Source: CAJBLF01 sp041675025 (lineage in GTDB: Bacteria; Patescibacteriota; Gracilibacteria; Absconditabacterales; Absconditicoccaceae). Taken from it: a stretch of DNA of 64,000 bases. This document shows positions 49,126 to 59,175 of the stretch, one piece after another. The notes below the pieces were generated by a model. That model saw only the letters and a program-made list of their open reading frames with translations, made no database searches and was not told where the DNA came from. The stretch lies in the NCBI GenBank assembly GCA_041675025.1, contig JBAYUS010000002.1, positions 62,001-126,000 on the forward strand. Direction: 5' to 3'. The translations under genes and the position numbers were made by a program. Position 1 is the first letter of the stretch, and the number at the start of each line of letters is the position of its first letter.

Positions 49126-51420
49126 TTAAATTGTAAAATATTCCCAATCATCAGCCTTTTCCTTAAAAGAGACATATTTTTCTTTTTGATTGATTCTGAA
49201 ATGCTCTCCATCTTTTACAACTATACCACCAAATAATTTTTTACCCTTTTTATTTTGTTCAACAATATATTCCTGTAGCGCCTCACTTTTAATTTTATTT
49301 TTTTCTTCTCTATCTCCGATTGCTTTCGTGTCGAATATACCAATTTTTCCATCATTAAATAATACCAAAAAATCTGGCTGAAAAGTTAAATATCCATCAT
49401 ATTTTATTCCAAAATTAGTTTCCATGTGTTCATCACCATTTTGTCGCCATCGAACAACCTTTTTATTATTATCCAAATATTCGATAAAATACTTTTCTAT
49501 TTCACTATCTAAACGAAGATAAACTGGTTCATATAGTGATTTTTTGTAGTTATATTTTTTATAAGTATTGGGGTTGAAATTCCTATTTTGCGCGATCTCT
49601 CGTTTATCGTCCCGCTTCTCAGATTCTTTCATTTGCTTCAATAATTCCTTTTCCTTTTCTGGTTTATAAGTCTCAACTGACTGATTCAATAGTTGTGAGA
49701 AAATTTCTACATTGTTCAATACAACGTTTTGTATATAGATAGCTCCATTTCATGCTAGATTAAGACTCATGTATTCTCCAAATCGATCATATAATGCTTT
49801 TTTTATTATAGGAATTGATCTTTTAGGCGCGAACCCTTGTAAATTTATTCTGATTAAATTTTCAAAAGCGAATTGTAGATCGTTTTGAGAAAGATTAGCT
49901 CTGATATTCTGATTAGTCTCAATCTTCTCTTGAGGCATTTGATCAAAGAAACTAACATCTATTTCTTTATTAAGAATAATTTCATCCTTATTGTCTAATC
50001 ATTTTATGTCAATTTTCTCACCAATTTTTTTCTTGTTTTTTTCATATATCCCAGCCACCAACTTTCATTTTTCTATGCCGAAATATCCACATAAAATATT
50101 TTCCAATGAATCATAAAAATCGGCCCTCACATCTCATTGATCAACTCTATTCCTGTAGTAAGATGCAAGCTTTAAAGGACTATAAATGGCTTTTCTTTTA
50201 ACATTTATGGATTTAATAATATTGGGATTATAAGTTTCTTGATTAACATCGAATTCATTCGTATTTAAATACACAAAAGCTCTATTCAAGTTATCATTAT
50301 CATAATGTTTCGCTTCTGGCATTCTCAATATCCTACCTACGGTTTGGATTTCAAAAGTTATACTTCTTATTTCCCTAAATCTTACTAAGATCTGCGCCCT
50401 TGGACAATCTCGACCCGTATCAATGGCTTGCTTAAATATTAAGAAATCAACACCACTTTGATTAGGCGTAACAAAGTCTTTTTCATGATTTACTTTTTCT
50501 TCACTCAATCGAACAGCAAGTTTCTTATTATCGTAAGTTATTCATTTTTTATTCAAAAAATCTTCTATAAATTCTTTTTTATCTTCTCATGCCTCACTTA
50601 TTGGTAATTGGATCAAAACCAATGGATTTACATCTATTCATGCTTCTTTATATTGTTTTTGAAGCTCCAATCTTTTTTGATAGGCCGATTCTAGTATTAA
50701 CTCCTGTGATGTTATCTCGTTGGTACTAATTTTGTCGATATTTTCATTAATGATAATTTCTTTTTTAATCATTCACTCTTCTATTACATCTGTTGATTGA
50801 ACAAGAACCTTTTCATTATATTGTCATTCTTTAAATACTGGTGTAGCGCTCATTTCAATAGTAAGATCAGCATTTACTACCTTATCTCTTAGCTCAATTG
50901 CTCTCTCGCTTGTGGAATTAGAATGACTCTCATCAATTATCATAATTATTGTCCTTCATTCTTCTTTTGTATTTTGTATTAGTTCTATAAAATTAGTTGT
51001 TTCCTTGTCTTTCATTAAAATATTTTTCCGTACTCATGTTTGACTATCCTTGGCTCTAAGTTTTTCTCGGTTTACAATTACAACTTCGTTACTTACGATT
51101 GTCTTTCTTGATCCAAAAAATTCCTCCTCTAAAATATGACATTCTGGGAATCACTCAAATTCTTTTTTTAAAGTATCATAGCTTTGACGATGCAGATCAC
51201 CTTTTCATATACTTATCCACAAAAAACAAAGATCATGCTCTTTCAATTCTTCAATTATTTGTTTAATATATTGAGACATTATAAATGTTTTTCCGCTTCA
51301 CGTAGGCGATTGAAAAATTATAGTTCTCTTTTCCAACTTTTCTTCAAAGAGCTCTTTTGTTCTTAATGTTAATTTAGCAACCGCCTTATCTTGATAATTC
51401 TTGAGTTGTTTTGGCATCAT
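49126..51420 (-). CDS. res: Type III restriction enzyme, Res subunit
   Basis: The product is 764 aa. Helicase motifs: IFQSPTGSGKTFIMSQYI (Walker A; one Gly is UGA), IIMIIDESHSNS (DESH), IEMSATPVF, GVDFLIFKQAIDTGRDCPRA, and FEIQTVGRILRMP (motif VI). The C-terminus has FQPDFLVLFNDGKIGIFDTK (nuclease D...D-x-K) and ends DDWEYFTI. It cuts DNA with Mod after ATP-driven search (family knowledge). Its ATG overlaps the mod stop (TAATG), so the two are translationally coupled. Confidence 0.95.
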
Positions 51421-53174
51421 TAATAGTTTTTAATGTTTAAAATTATGAGTTGTTTATAAACATTTAGAATGTTTTGAGGAATTGGTTCTATGCGAAAATT
51501 ATCTACTCATTTGAATAATGATTCATCAACAACATTATCCAATGAAAAGGTATAGATTGTCTTTTCTCATTTAATTTTCTTTATGTTCGCGATAAATTCA
51601 TTGAATGAATTTAATTTGAAATTATAATGTATGCATAAATATTTATCCTTTTGGTTGGATGTGAATATTTTGTAATCATCTTTTTCTTGTTCTAAATTAA
51701 AGATGTTTTCTTTTATACAAAGTATTTCCGTACATTTACCCGTCAGATTAATCTTTAATTGGTCTCTTGATACGGTTTCTTTAATAAGAGATGTTTTGAA
51801 ATATTGCAAATTTCATCAAGATCATTCAATCCATTCCTTATCTCACGTTTTTTTATCGTATCATTTTATAACCTTTTTGATTCTTGGATAAGTAACTTCT
51901 TCACATATTTTATTTTCATTATTTGTACAGAGTATAAATCTCCTATTTCATCCATCTTGATTATTCAATTTCAAAATAGCATGGCCTGTTGTACCTGAAC
52001 AACAGAAGAAATCTACAATCAATGCGTTTTTATTCCCGACCATTTCAACAATTTTCTTAATGAGAAAAGTTGGTTTAGGATAATCAAATAGATCTTCTCA
52101 AAAAATATCTTTTATTTCATTTCTTCCATTTTGATAGTTTAATTCCTTTTCCAACCAAATTGTTTTTGGTTTCGACATTGACTCGATACCATCTTCGTCT
52201 GATAAATAATCAACCCTAAAAATATCGTAAAAATTTTTAGCGTCCTTCCTATTCACTTTTTTACCTATAAGTAAGCCTATATCTGAGTTCACTTTATCTT
52301 TTGACCAAGTCCATCTACCCTCTTCCCCTGTTGGTCTTTTGGGTAAAGCCTCAATAAAATGTGTTTTAGTTTTTTGAAGAGAGATTGTATTATCTTTCGG
52401 ATTAACATATAGTGGATAAAACATATTTGGCCTCTGTTCTCTTTTTCGCTCTCCTCCTCTTTGCCTTAGCCCTAATAATCTATATTTTTTACCTTGTTTA
52501 TCCGTACTTGAATATTCAGATAAATTCTCTTCTGATTTTGGAAGTCCTTCGATATTTAAATCATTGCTAGACTTTGCATATACGAGGACGTATTCATGCA
52601 CCTCAGCTAGGTGTTTACTCGCCTGTGATCATCTAGGATTGCTTTGAATAACTATTTTTGAAATAAAATTATTTTCTCCGAATATACCATCACATAATAG
52701 TTTTAATTGTGATTGTTCATTATCATCAATACTGATAAAAATAACTCCTGATTTTTTTAAAATATTCTTCGCAAGTTTTAATCTTTTTTCCATAAAATTC
52801 AGTCGTTTACTATGCCTATATCCATCTTCTTTATCTACATATTTATCATTATATATAAAATCCTTATTACCCGTGTTATACGGTGGATCAATATATATTA
52901 TATCAATTTTTTCTGAGTGTGTATAATTTAAAACAGTAAGAGCATGATAATTATCTCATTCAATAAGAATATTATCATCAGTCTCATCAGTTTTGATTTC
53001 TTTTTTAAAAACTCTTTCTAAAATTGGTAGATTATGCTCGCATTCTAAAACAACTTTTTCAGGCTCTTTTTCCTTATTTCGGACAAGACCATATTTTTTT
53101 GTTTCTAACTCTATCTCTTGTTGTTCAATAAGTCTTAGAAGTTCTTCATTTGAAAGTTTATCATATTTCGACAT
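51420..53174 (-). CDS. mod: Type III restriction-modification methyltransferase, Mod subunit
   Basis: The product is 584 aa. MSKYDKLSNEELLRLIEQQE opens an N-terminal helix, then ILIEGDNYHALTVLNYTHSE and DIIYIDPPYNTGNKDFIYND (motif IV DPPY, as in N6-adenine methylases), and a late motif I, LIVDFFCCSGTTGHAILKLN. The order IV before I marks the beta class, typical for type III. In most relatives motif I reads FF(A/D)GSGTT; here CC replaces the AG pair. The central region between them is the target-recognition part. UGA-Gly occur throughout. Confidence 0.95.
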
Positions 53175-53212
53175 GGAAACAATATACGAAGTTAAAAAAT
53201 CAGATATATTAG

Positions 53213-53337
53213 TTTAAAGTTTGAATCTTACCTAAATACTTCGCCGCATCGACTACGTCGATATGGTTCTCTCTGCCAATCCGCTTCACGGAATTGGGGT
53301 TCGAACACACATAATACATTATCATACTCTGCAATAA
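53213..53337 (-). repeat. Degenerate duplicate of the membrane-protein gene 3' end, interrupted by palindromes
   Basis: On the minus strand it reads TTGCAGAGTATGATAATGTA, then an inserted part with palindromes (AATTCCGTGAAGCGGATT and ATCGACGTAGTCGAT), then GCGGCGAAGTATTTAGGTAA. The real gene end at 53660-53727 has TTGCAGAGTATGATAATATA directly joined to GCAGCTAAATACCTAAC. Confidence 0.55.
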
Positions 53338-53370
53338 TAAAGTTAAATAGTTTTAGTTCAATCTGGTATT

Positions 53371-53634
53371 TTAATCAAATCCTCATATCGCATCATTTAA
53401 AAATCACTTATACATGTCGTTACGCTCTCATGTTTCTCATAAGAGTTCATTAATCGCTATTATTCTTTCTATCTCATATTTATGATCTGCACACTTTCTT
53501 TCTCTATCTTTTCGAGGTTTGTGACTTAATTCAACATCTATTCAAGCATCGATTAACACACTACTCAGTTCAAACCTCTCATTTCGTAGTTCTGTTGATG
53601 AATAATCTTCAAGTTTTTTTGCTGTGATTTTCAT
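53371..53634 (-). CDS. Unknown small protein, 87 aa
   Basis: MKITAKKLEDYSSTELRNER, then FELSSVLIDAGIDVELSHKP and a charged helical stretch (EIERIIAINELLGETGERND), ending AIGGFD. Five UGA-Gly. It lies between the membrane-protein gene and its degenerate 3' duplicate. No recognised family; predicted soluble and helical. Confidence 0.65.
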
Positions 53635-53659
53635 GATTTATATCAGAAATAAAAGTCAG

Positions 53660-54970
53660 TTAAATGGTAGGTATTTTTGTTAGGTATTTAGCTGCATAGT
53701 ATATTATCATACTCTGCAACCCTACATACACCAATACCAGGAAGAAGATCAATTCCCCGGGAAGATCGGTCTGGGTAAGCAATATCACGTTGACGATCAT
53801 CGCTCAAATACTCGCCACTATCCGGTACATATAATCCGTCTTGCTGAAAATCTTGGCCAGCATCGGCACCTTATGCGCGAAGAATATCATTGATGAACTC
53901 ACGATGTTCCAGATGATTCCTCGGCTGACTACCGCGCCGACGTCACCGTTGAAATACGAGAATAAGCTCACGTAGATCGCGAAGTTGATCACGAGGAAGA
54001 CGACGAGGTTCTGCACGACGCTGTTGTATCAGACTTTCTTGAGCAGGTACACGTTGACGACGAAGGTCGCTATCACCGCCCGATAGAGCAGATGATTGAC
54101 GGCCGCGAAGTTACCCATATGTGTTATATAGTAGACGATGAGGATCAGGATGAGGATGACATTGAAGAGTTCCAAAACTTGTTTCGTCCATCATGGCATC
54201 GCTGTCATGAAGCCGTATAATACTTCCACGGTCTTGGAGGTAAAGACTTTTTTGGGAGCGGTGATTCTCTCGCCAGCTAGGATACGTCTCACAGAAACAT
54301 CTTTCTTTTTGTCCGCTGACACCGGCGTAAATTGGAAGACTTTGAAGATGAGATAATAGAGCCCGGTAAGGATCAATGAATTAATTGTTAATGCCAAATA
54401 TATATTTTTTATCTGATCAAACACGACGAGGAAGACTGTCCCCAACGACAGGACTCCTAATTTATACCACATATATTTCTCCGGTTCATTTTGCAGACCG
54501 ACTAAGAAAATCATGAATGCAGTAATTCATAAATGCAACACTCGCAACATACAAAACACATTGTACAATACTATCCATCCTCAGAGTGCAAGTGAGATGA
54601 TAAGTAACAACGCGATACAGAAATAAAATCCTATTTGAAAGACAGATTTTCCATCTTGATAGTTGAAAAACTGTGAAGCGATTCGGAGAACTAAGTTAAG
54701 ACTAATCAATCATAGCGCAGTATTTACCAAATCCATCCCGAAGAAATTAAGTACACCGACTAATCATGCGAGGACAATCACCCACGCAATATAGAGCGAA
54801 TATTTTTGTAAGATCTCAGATCATTTGATTTTCGCGGTAGCTATCCCTCCATAATATCAGAAAAATACCCCGAGGAATATCAACGGTATAAACGCCAAGT
54901 ATCGTAGCCCGATGCCGTAGAAGAACATCGTGAAGCCGAGGACGGAGAGTGAGAGAAGGAGTAAAGCCAT
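53660..54970 (-). CDS. Polytopic membrane protein, 436 aa
   Basis: At least ten hydrophobic segments, starting MALLLLSLSVLGFTMFFYGI and including LYIAWVIVLAGLVGVLNFF and YLALTINSLILTGLYYLIF. A basic soluble loop (DKKKDVSVRRILAGERITAP) separates two halves. It ends YAAKYLTKIPTI. GC is somewhat higher than in neighbouring genes. I do not recognise a transporter or ligase family. It is co-oriented with the gene at 55115, with 144 nt of repeat between. Confidence 0.8.
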
Positions 54971-55004
54971 AGAGTATATACAAGAGTAAATGTATCTTTA
55001 TTAT

Positions 55005-55100
55005 GTACCCTCTTTATTTGAAAGAGGGAGGTATCCTTTAGGATGGGAGATTTTACAAGAGTCACAAAATCCTCCGCCTTCGGCACCTCCTTTCAGTAAA
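55005..55100 (+). repeat. Dispersed repeat with GC palindromes
   Basis: CCTCTTTATTTGAAAGAGG, GGATGGGAGATTTTACAAG, then ATCCTCCGCCTTCGGCACC and TCCTTTCAGTAAAGGAGG. It is an inverted relative of 58921-59035 (GGCGGAGGATTTTGTTAC, AAAATCTCCCACC). Confidence 0.6.
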
Positions 55101-55114
55101 GGAGGAACATCTTT

Positions 55115-56257
55115 TTACAACGCGAAATTCGTCGTCACCACTCGCATCATCAAGTAATGCATAAATATCGCGAGTATCATAATCAACAATAACTTTCCTA
55201 CAGATTTATTTCTGAAATATCTTGCAGCGAAGATAACGGACGCTCGGATTCCCATACTGATAAGCGAGAAAGCGAGACCAAATTGATTGGTAGAAAATAA
55301 ATATAACTCGTTGGCTAATGTGTAAATTCACAATAAAGTAATCACCACAAGCAAGATAAATTCTGCGATATCGTAGAGTGAATATAAGAGTCATCCTATG
55401 TCAGACATCTTGAGAAGAAAATCTTTTTGGAGAAATTTTCGGAAGATAGCAGATGAACCGAATGCTGCGTAGTCTTGGTTCTTGAGTGAGATATGTGCGT
55501 GAAGTGATTTCAGAATTTTTACATTTTCCATGCGTTCAAGTTCCTTGTCTACATCCACGGGAGTGATTAATGATTCGTTGGAAATCGTGTCGTTGGGATT
55601 TTGGATGCTGAAATAATAGTCGTCGTTTATCTTTTCTATCATCTTAAAAATATCTTGAATCGTCTCTCTGATCTTTTCGAAATTGGTACCCATACGAAGT
55701 TTCTTGAGTTCTTCCGTGAGCATTTTCAGTTTCTTAGTATCAATCAATGAAATCGTTGATGCCGATCTTTTGAGCGCTTCATCTACTTTTTCGAAGACTC
55801 TTGAAATAATTTTTTTCGCTGATTCTAGATTTTCATCCTGATAGACTTTTCTTTCTTCATCTTCTTTTTCTAGGAGATGTTTTCGAACATCTGCTTTTTT
55901 TATTGATGCATCCGTTTGTCCGTTGGTGATGATGATGTCTATCTCTTTTTTCGTGAGTGGTTGTGAAAAGCTATTGATACTATCGATATCAAATCCTACG
56001 AAAGTAAAAAAGTTACATGCCTCTTGGATGTCGGTAAACTTTGTCACTATGTCTATAGTCTGAAAATTTTGTGCGATCGTAAAATATATATCCCCAAACG
56101 TTTTTTTGTCCGTAGGAAATTCCTTGAGAGAGAGAATCAGAATATTATGTTGTTCGAGAATTTTTCTCGCCAACAATGACGCATCTACACAGACTAATAT
56201 TTCGACAGTATACTTCTCATTTTTCTCCTGTTTAATACCATTTACACTAAATGTCAT
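55115..56257 (-). CDS. Protein with coiled-coil domain and C-terminal membrane segments, 380 aa
   Basis: I choose ATG 56257 (MTFSVNGIKQEKNEKYTVEI) over upstream codons because it begins the ordered domain. Residues 1-130 are an alpha/beta domain (LVCVDASLLARKIL, FPTDKKTFGDIYFTIAQ). Residues 140-250 are charged helices that could form a coiled coil (RKHLLEKEDEERKVYQDENL). The last 90 residues hold three membrane segments (YDIAEFILLVVITLLGIYTL; FGLAFSLISMGIRASVIFA; KLLLIMILAIFMHYLMM). Probably a membrane partner of the protein encoded at 53660. Family unknown. Confidence 0.75.
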
Positions 56258-56477
56258 CACAAAAATACTAGGTAAAAAGCCACAACTTGTGGTCAATTTA
56301 TGCTTTTATATTGAATTTTACGAAAAAATCAATATAAGAGGCCTGTTAAAACAACCAATTTACTCATAATATTATCTGTGATTTCTAAACAAAAAAACTA
56401 ATCACACACTACCATCACAAAGGACGGAAATTTACCCGGCTCCTTTTTTCTTCTACTGCTTAATAGTGACTATAAAC

Positions 56478-56610
56478 AAATCCTCCATCCGCATCGGCGG
56501 ATACCCTCCGACTACGCGAAGGACAAGCCTCCTCCTTTTTCAAGGAGGCCATCAGTTGCTGAAGTTCCCCTTGAAAAAGGGGATACCACGCAGAACTGCG
56601 TGGAGGGGAT
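56478..56610 (+). repeat. Dispersed GC-palindrome repeat cluster
   Basis: AAATCCTCCATCCGCATCGG-CGGATA, CCTCCGACTACGCGAAGGA, CTCCTTTTTCAAGGAGG, TTCCCCTTGAAAAAGGGGAT and CCACGCAGAACTGCGTGG follow one another. It fills the middle of the 393-base gap 56258-56650. The gap is otherwise empty, apart from where a promoter for 56651 must lie. Confidence 0.7.
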
Positions 56611-56650
56611 TTAAAAGACTATAAAACTTTTTAGCTTGTATGTTTAGCAC

Positions 56651-57238
56651 ATGAAAAAAACATTCCGAACGATCTTCATCATCATTCTATTACTCGGTGC
56701 ATGATTCTTCTACGTAGTAAAAAATCCTGATGCACCTCTTTCTCAAAAAATATTTACTATCTTATGAATCTCTACAAGACCTCAAGGAGAAATTACAGAC
56801 ACTACACTTGCCAATCCTGCTTCAATATATTGTCTAGATAATGGATGAGACTTTGAAGTCGTAGATACAACATGAGGACAAGTTTGAATGTGTACATTAA
56901 AAGATTGAACTATTTGTGAAGAACGATCATATATGAGAGGCGAATGTTGAACAGACACAAATCCAGGAGATGGACAAACAGCATGCACCATGGAAGCTAA
57001 ACTTTGTCCAGATGGAAGCGCTGTCGGAAGGTCGTGACCAAACTGCGAATTCGCTGCATGTCCAAATGAAGAACCTACAGTTTGTACTATGGAATACGCA
57101 CCTGTGTGCGCTAGTGTCGCTATCCAATGTATAACTACTCCATGTGATCCTATCGAACAAACCTTCAGCAACAGATGTGTAATGAACCAAAATAAACTCG
57201 CAACTTTTTTACACGACGGAGAATGTACTGGAAGATAA
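56651..57238 (+). CDS. Secreted DUF333 and Kazal-like protein, 195 aa
   Basis: The N-terminus MKKTFRTIFIIILLLGAGFF is a signal anchor. The first domain, NPASIYCLDNGGDFEVVDTT then GGQVGMCTLKDGTICEERSY and RGECG, is the DUF333 pattern (NPAS.YC...GG.......G...C..PDG..C...A..RGEC). A second Cys-rich part (CTMEYAPVCASVAIQCITTP) resembles Kazal-type domains (PVCG...). Many UGA-Gly. Such proteins are usually lipoproteins or secreted inhibitors; no lipobox Cys is seen here. The function is inferred only from domains. Confidence 0.85.
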
Positions 57239-57240
57239 AA

Positions 57241-57376
57241 AATAATTAAGAATTAAGAATTAATAATGAATAATGTATGAATCATCTTATTACACCCTAT
57301 CATAAATTACAATAGTCCATCACAAAACAAATCCGACATTTTTCATTTTTCATTTTTCATTTTTCATTTTTCATTA
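57241..57376 (+). repeat. Dispersed palindromic element with heptad arms (copy 3)
   Basis: An AATTAAGAATTAATAATG arm and a core CTATCATAAATTACAATAG as in 11560-11690 and 15503-15635, but the right arm is a run of TTTTTCA words. Confidence 0.7.
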
Positions 57377-57403
57377 AAATTTTACACCGTAAAATTTTCA
57401 AAT

Positions 57404-58840
57404 ATGGAACAAATTATCTGAAATTCATTCCTCGACCAATACTTCGACGAACATACGATGTCCCTTCACATCAAGGAAGGCCGCTCTATGTTGAGAAAAA
57501 AAGGTACGCCAGGAAATTGGAAACCAGAACTTGATACGAAATCTTTTAATAAAGAAGAGATGAAAACATTTATCGATAAAATTTATGCGGAGATAGAAAG
57601 CAGAGATGATGGATTTATGGAGATCGATAGAAAGTTGTCCAAAGTCTTACAACTCGGGCCGTACAGAATAGTGATTGTGTATCCTCCCCTATCTGATGGA
57701 TTGGAGATGACGATTGTCAAACCGATCAAAAAGTTGGTGATGGATGATTACAAACTTGAAAAAGATGTCTTTGATTTATTGAGAAATGATGCTAAAGGTA
57801 TTTTGATTTCATGATCGCCAGGGAGCGGAAAAACAACATTTGCTCAAGCATTGGTAGATGTCTATCATAAAGATAACCATATTATCAAAACACTTGAATC
57901 ACCTCGTGACTTGATGGTGTCTGATGATGTTGTCCAATATAGTTTCACCTATGGAACACATGATGAAGTAAGAGATATCTTGTTATTATCGAGACCGGAT
58001 TATACTATCTATGATGAAGTAAGAAATACAAGTGACTTTGAATTATACAAAGATTTGAGATTGACGGGTATCGGATTGGTGTGAGTTATTCATGCTACGA
58101 GAGCCGTGGATAGTATCCAGAGATTCCTTGGTACTATTGAAATGGGAATCATCCCACAAGTTATCGACACGGTCATATATATAGATAAATGAGTGATTGA
58201 ACAAATATATACTTTGCAACTTACAGTCAAAGTTCCAGAAGGAATGGAGTCAGAAGATTTAGCAAGACCGGTCATAGTAATCACAAGTTTCCTTACGAAA
58301 CAAGTAGAATATGAAATATATACCTTCGGAGAACAGATAGTCGTCATGCCGCTTATCGGTGGTCCAGACGGTGAATGAAAAGTTCAAAGCAAAGGAAAAT
58401 CAGCAATCGGTGAATACGCAAAAAGCACTATCACCAAAAAATTGGAACAATTATTGCCCTGTGATTTCCTCTTGAAAATTAAGTGATCTTCAAATCTTGA
58501 TATTTATGTTCCGGAAGAATCCAAAGGTCGCGTTATCGGAAAATCATGAGCAAACATCACGCAGTTGGAAAAAGATATGAGGTTGAAAATCAATTTAAGA
58601 AGTTTTGATGACCTTCCATTACTGGATGTAAATACAGAAGTCAATTTTCAAAAGAAAAATAATATGGCCGAGATTGTTTTCCCAAGTGAATATGCCAATC
58701 AAAATATTTGTTTCCTTATCGGAGATGAGATCATTTACTTCACCGCAGATACTCGTGGTATAGTAACCATCAAAGCCAAGGAAATTGTAAGAACAATTGA
58801 TAAAAGATGATTCCTTATCGTAGATGTGAATAAGTTATAA
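57404..58840 (+). CDS. PilT-like ATPase with C-terminal KH domain
   Basis: The product is 478 aa. An N-terminal domain (FDEHTMSLHIKEGRSMLRKK; RIVIVYPPLSDGLEMTIVKP) precedes a secretion-type ATPase core: Walker A GILISGSPGSGKTTFAQALV (UGA at the first Gly), SPRDLMVSDDVVQY, Walker B DYTIYDEVRNTSDF, and GIGLVGVIHATRAVDSIQRF. At about residue 365 comes a KH domain, YVPEESKGRVIGKSGANITQ, with the GxxG loop GKSG. This T2SS/PilT-type ATPase plus KH layout is known in archaea and some candidate-phyla bacteria; its substrate is unknown. No pilus genes are visible nearby. Confidence 0.85.
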
Positions 58841-58849
58841 TATATTTTA

Positions 58850-58921
58850 GTCATTGCGAGGAGTGAAACGACAAAGCAATCTATAGAAAAATGGATTGCT
58901 TCGCTATCGCTCGCAATGACG
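58850..58921 (+). repeat. CATTGCGAGGAGTGAAACGA inverted repeat (copy 1)
   Basis: The element begins GTCATTGCGAGGAGTGAAAC and ends TATCGCTCGCAATGAC, with AAGCAATC/GATTGCTT inside: an imperfect inverted repeat about 70 nt long. Similar repeats occur in many unrelated bacteria. Confidence 0.85.
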
Positions 58922-59035
58922 TCAATACAATATTGCAGGCGGAGGATTTTGTTACTAAGTAAAATCTCCCACCGTGGAGTTTATCCCGCAAGGCGGGAGT
59001 CCCCCCTTTTTAAAATAAAGAGGGAACAAAAAAAA
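58922..59035 (+). repeat. Dispersed repeat with CCCGCAAGGCGGG palindrome
   Basis: GCAGGCGGAGGATTTTGTTAC, then AAAATCTCCCACC and TATCCCGCAAGGCGGGAGT. The palindrome equals that inside topA, and the first part is an inverted relative of 55005-55100. Confidence 0.6.
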
Positions 59036-59055
59036 TCAAAAAATAATCGTCATTA

Positions 59056-59132
59056 GTCATTGCGAGGAGTGAAACGACAAAGCAATCTATAGAAAATAAA
59101 AAATGGATTGCTTCACTATCGTTCGCAATGAC
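59056..59132 (+). repeat. CATTGCGAGGAGTGAAACGA inverted repeat (copy 2)
   Basis: Near-identical to 58850-58921 in the same orientation, with a slightly longer loop. With it and 58922-59035, it fills the 335-base gap before the pyruvate-kinase-like gene. Confidence 0.85.
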
Positions 59133-59175
59133 AGAATAAAAATTAATTCTTTTAGTTTTCTTATCATTGTGTAGT

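Noticed and set aside
56782..57190. Two overlapping minus-strand frames of 87-129 codons
   Set aside because: Both are antisense to the DUF333/Kazal-like gene, whose motifs are clear on the + strand.
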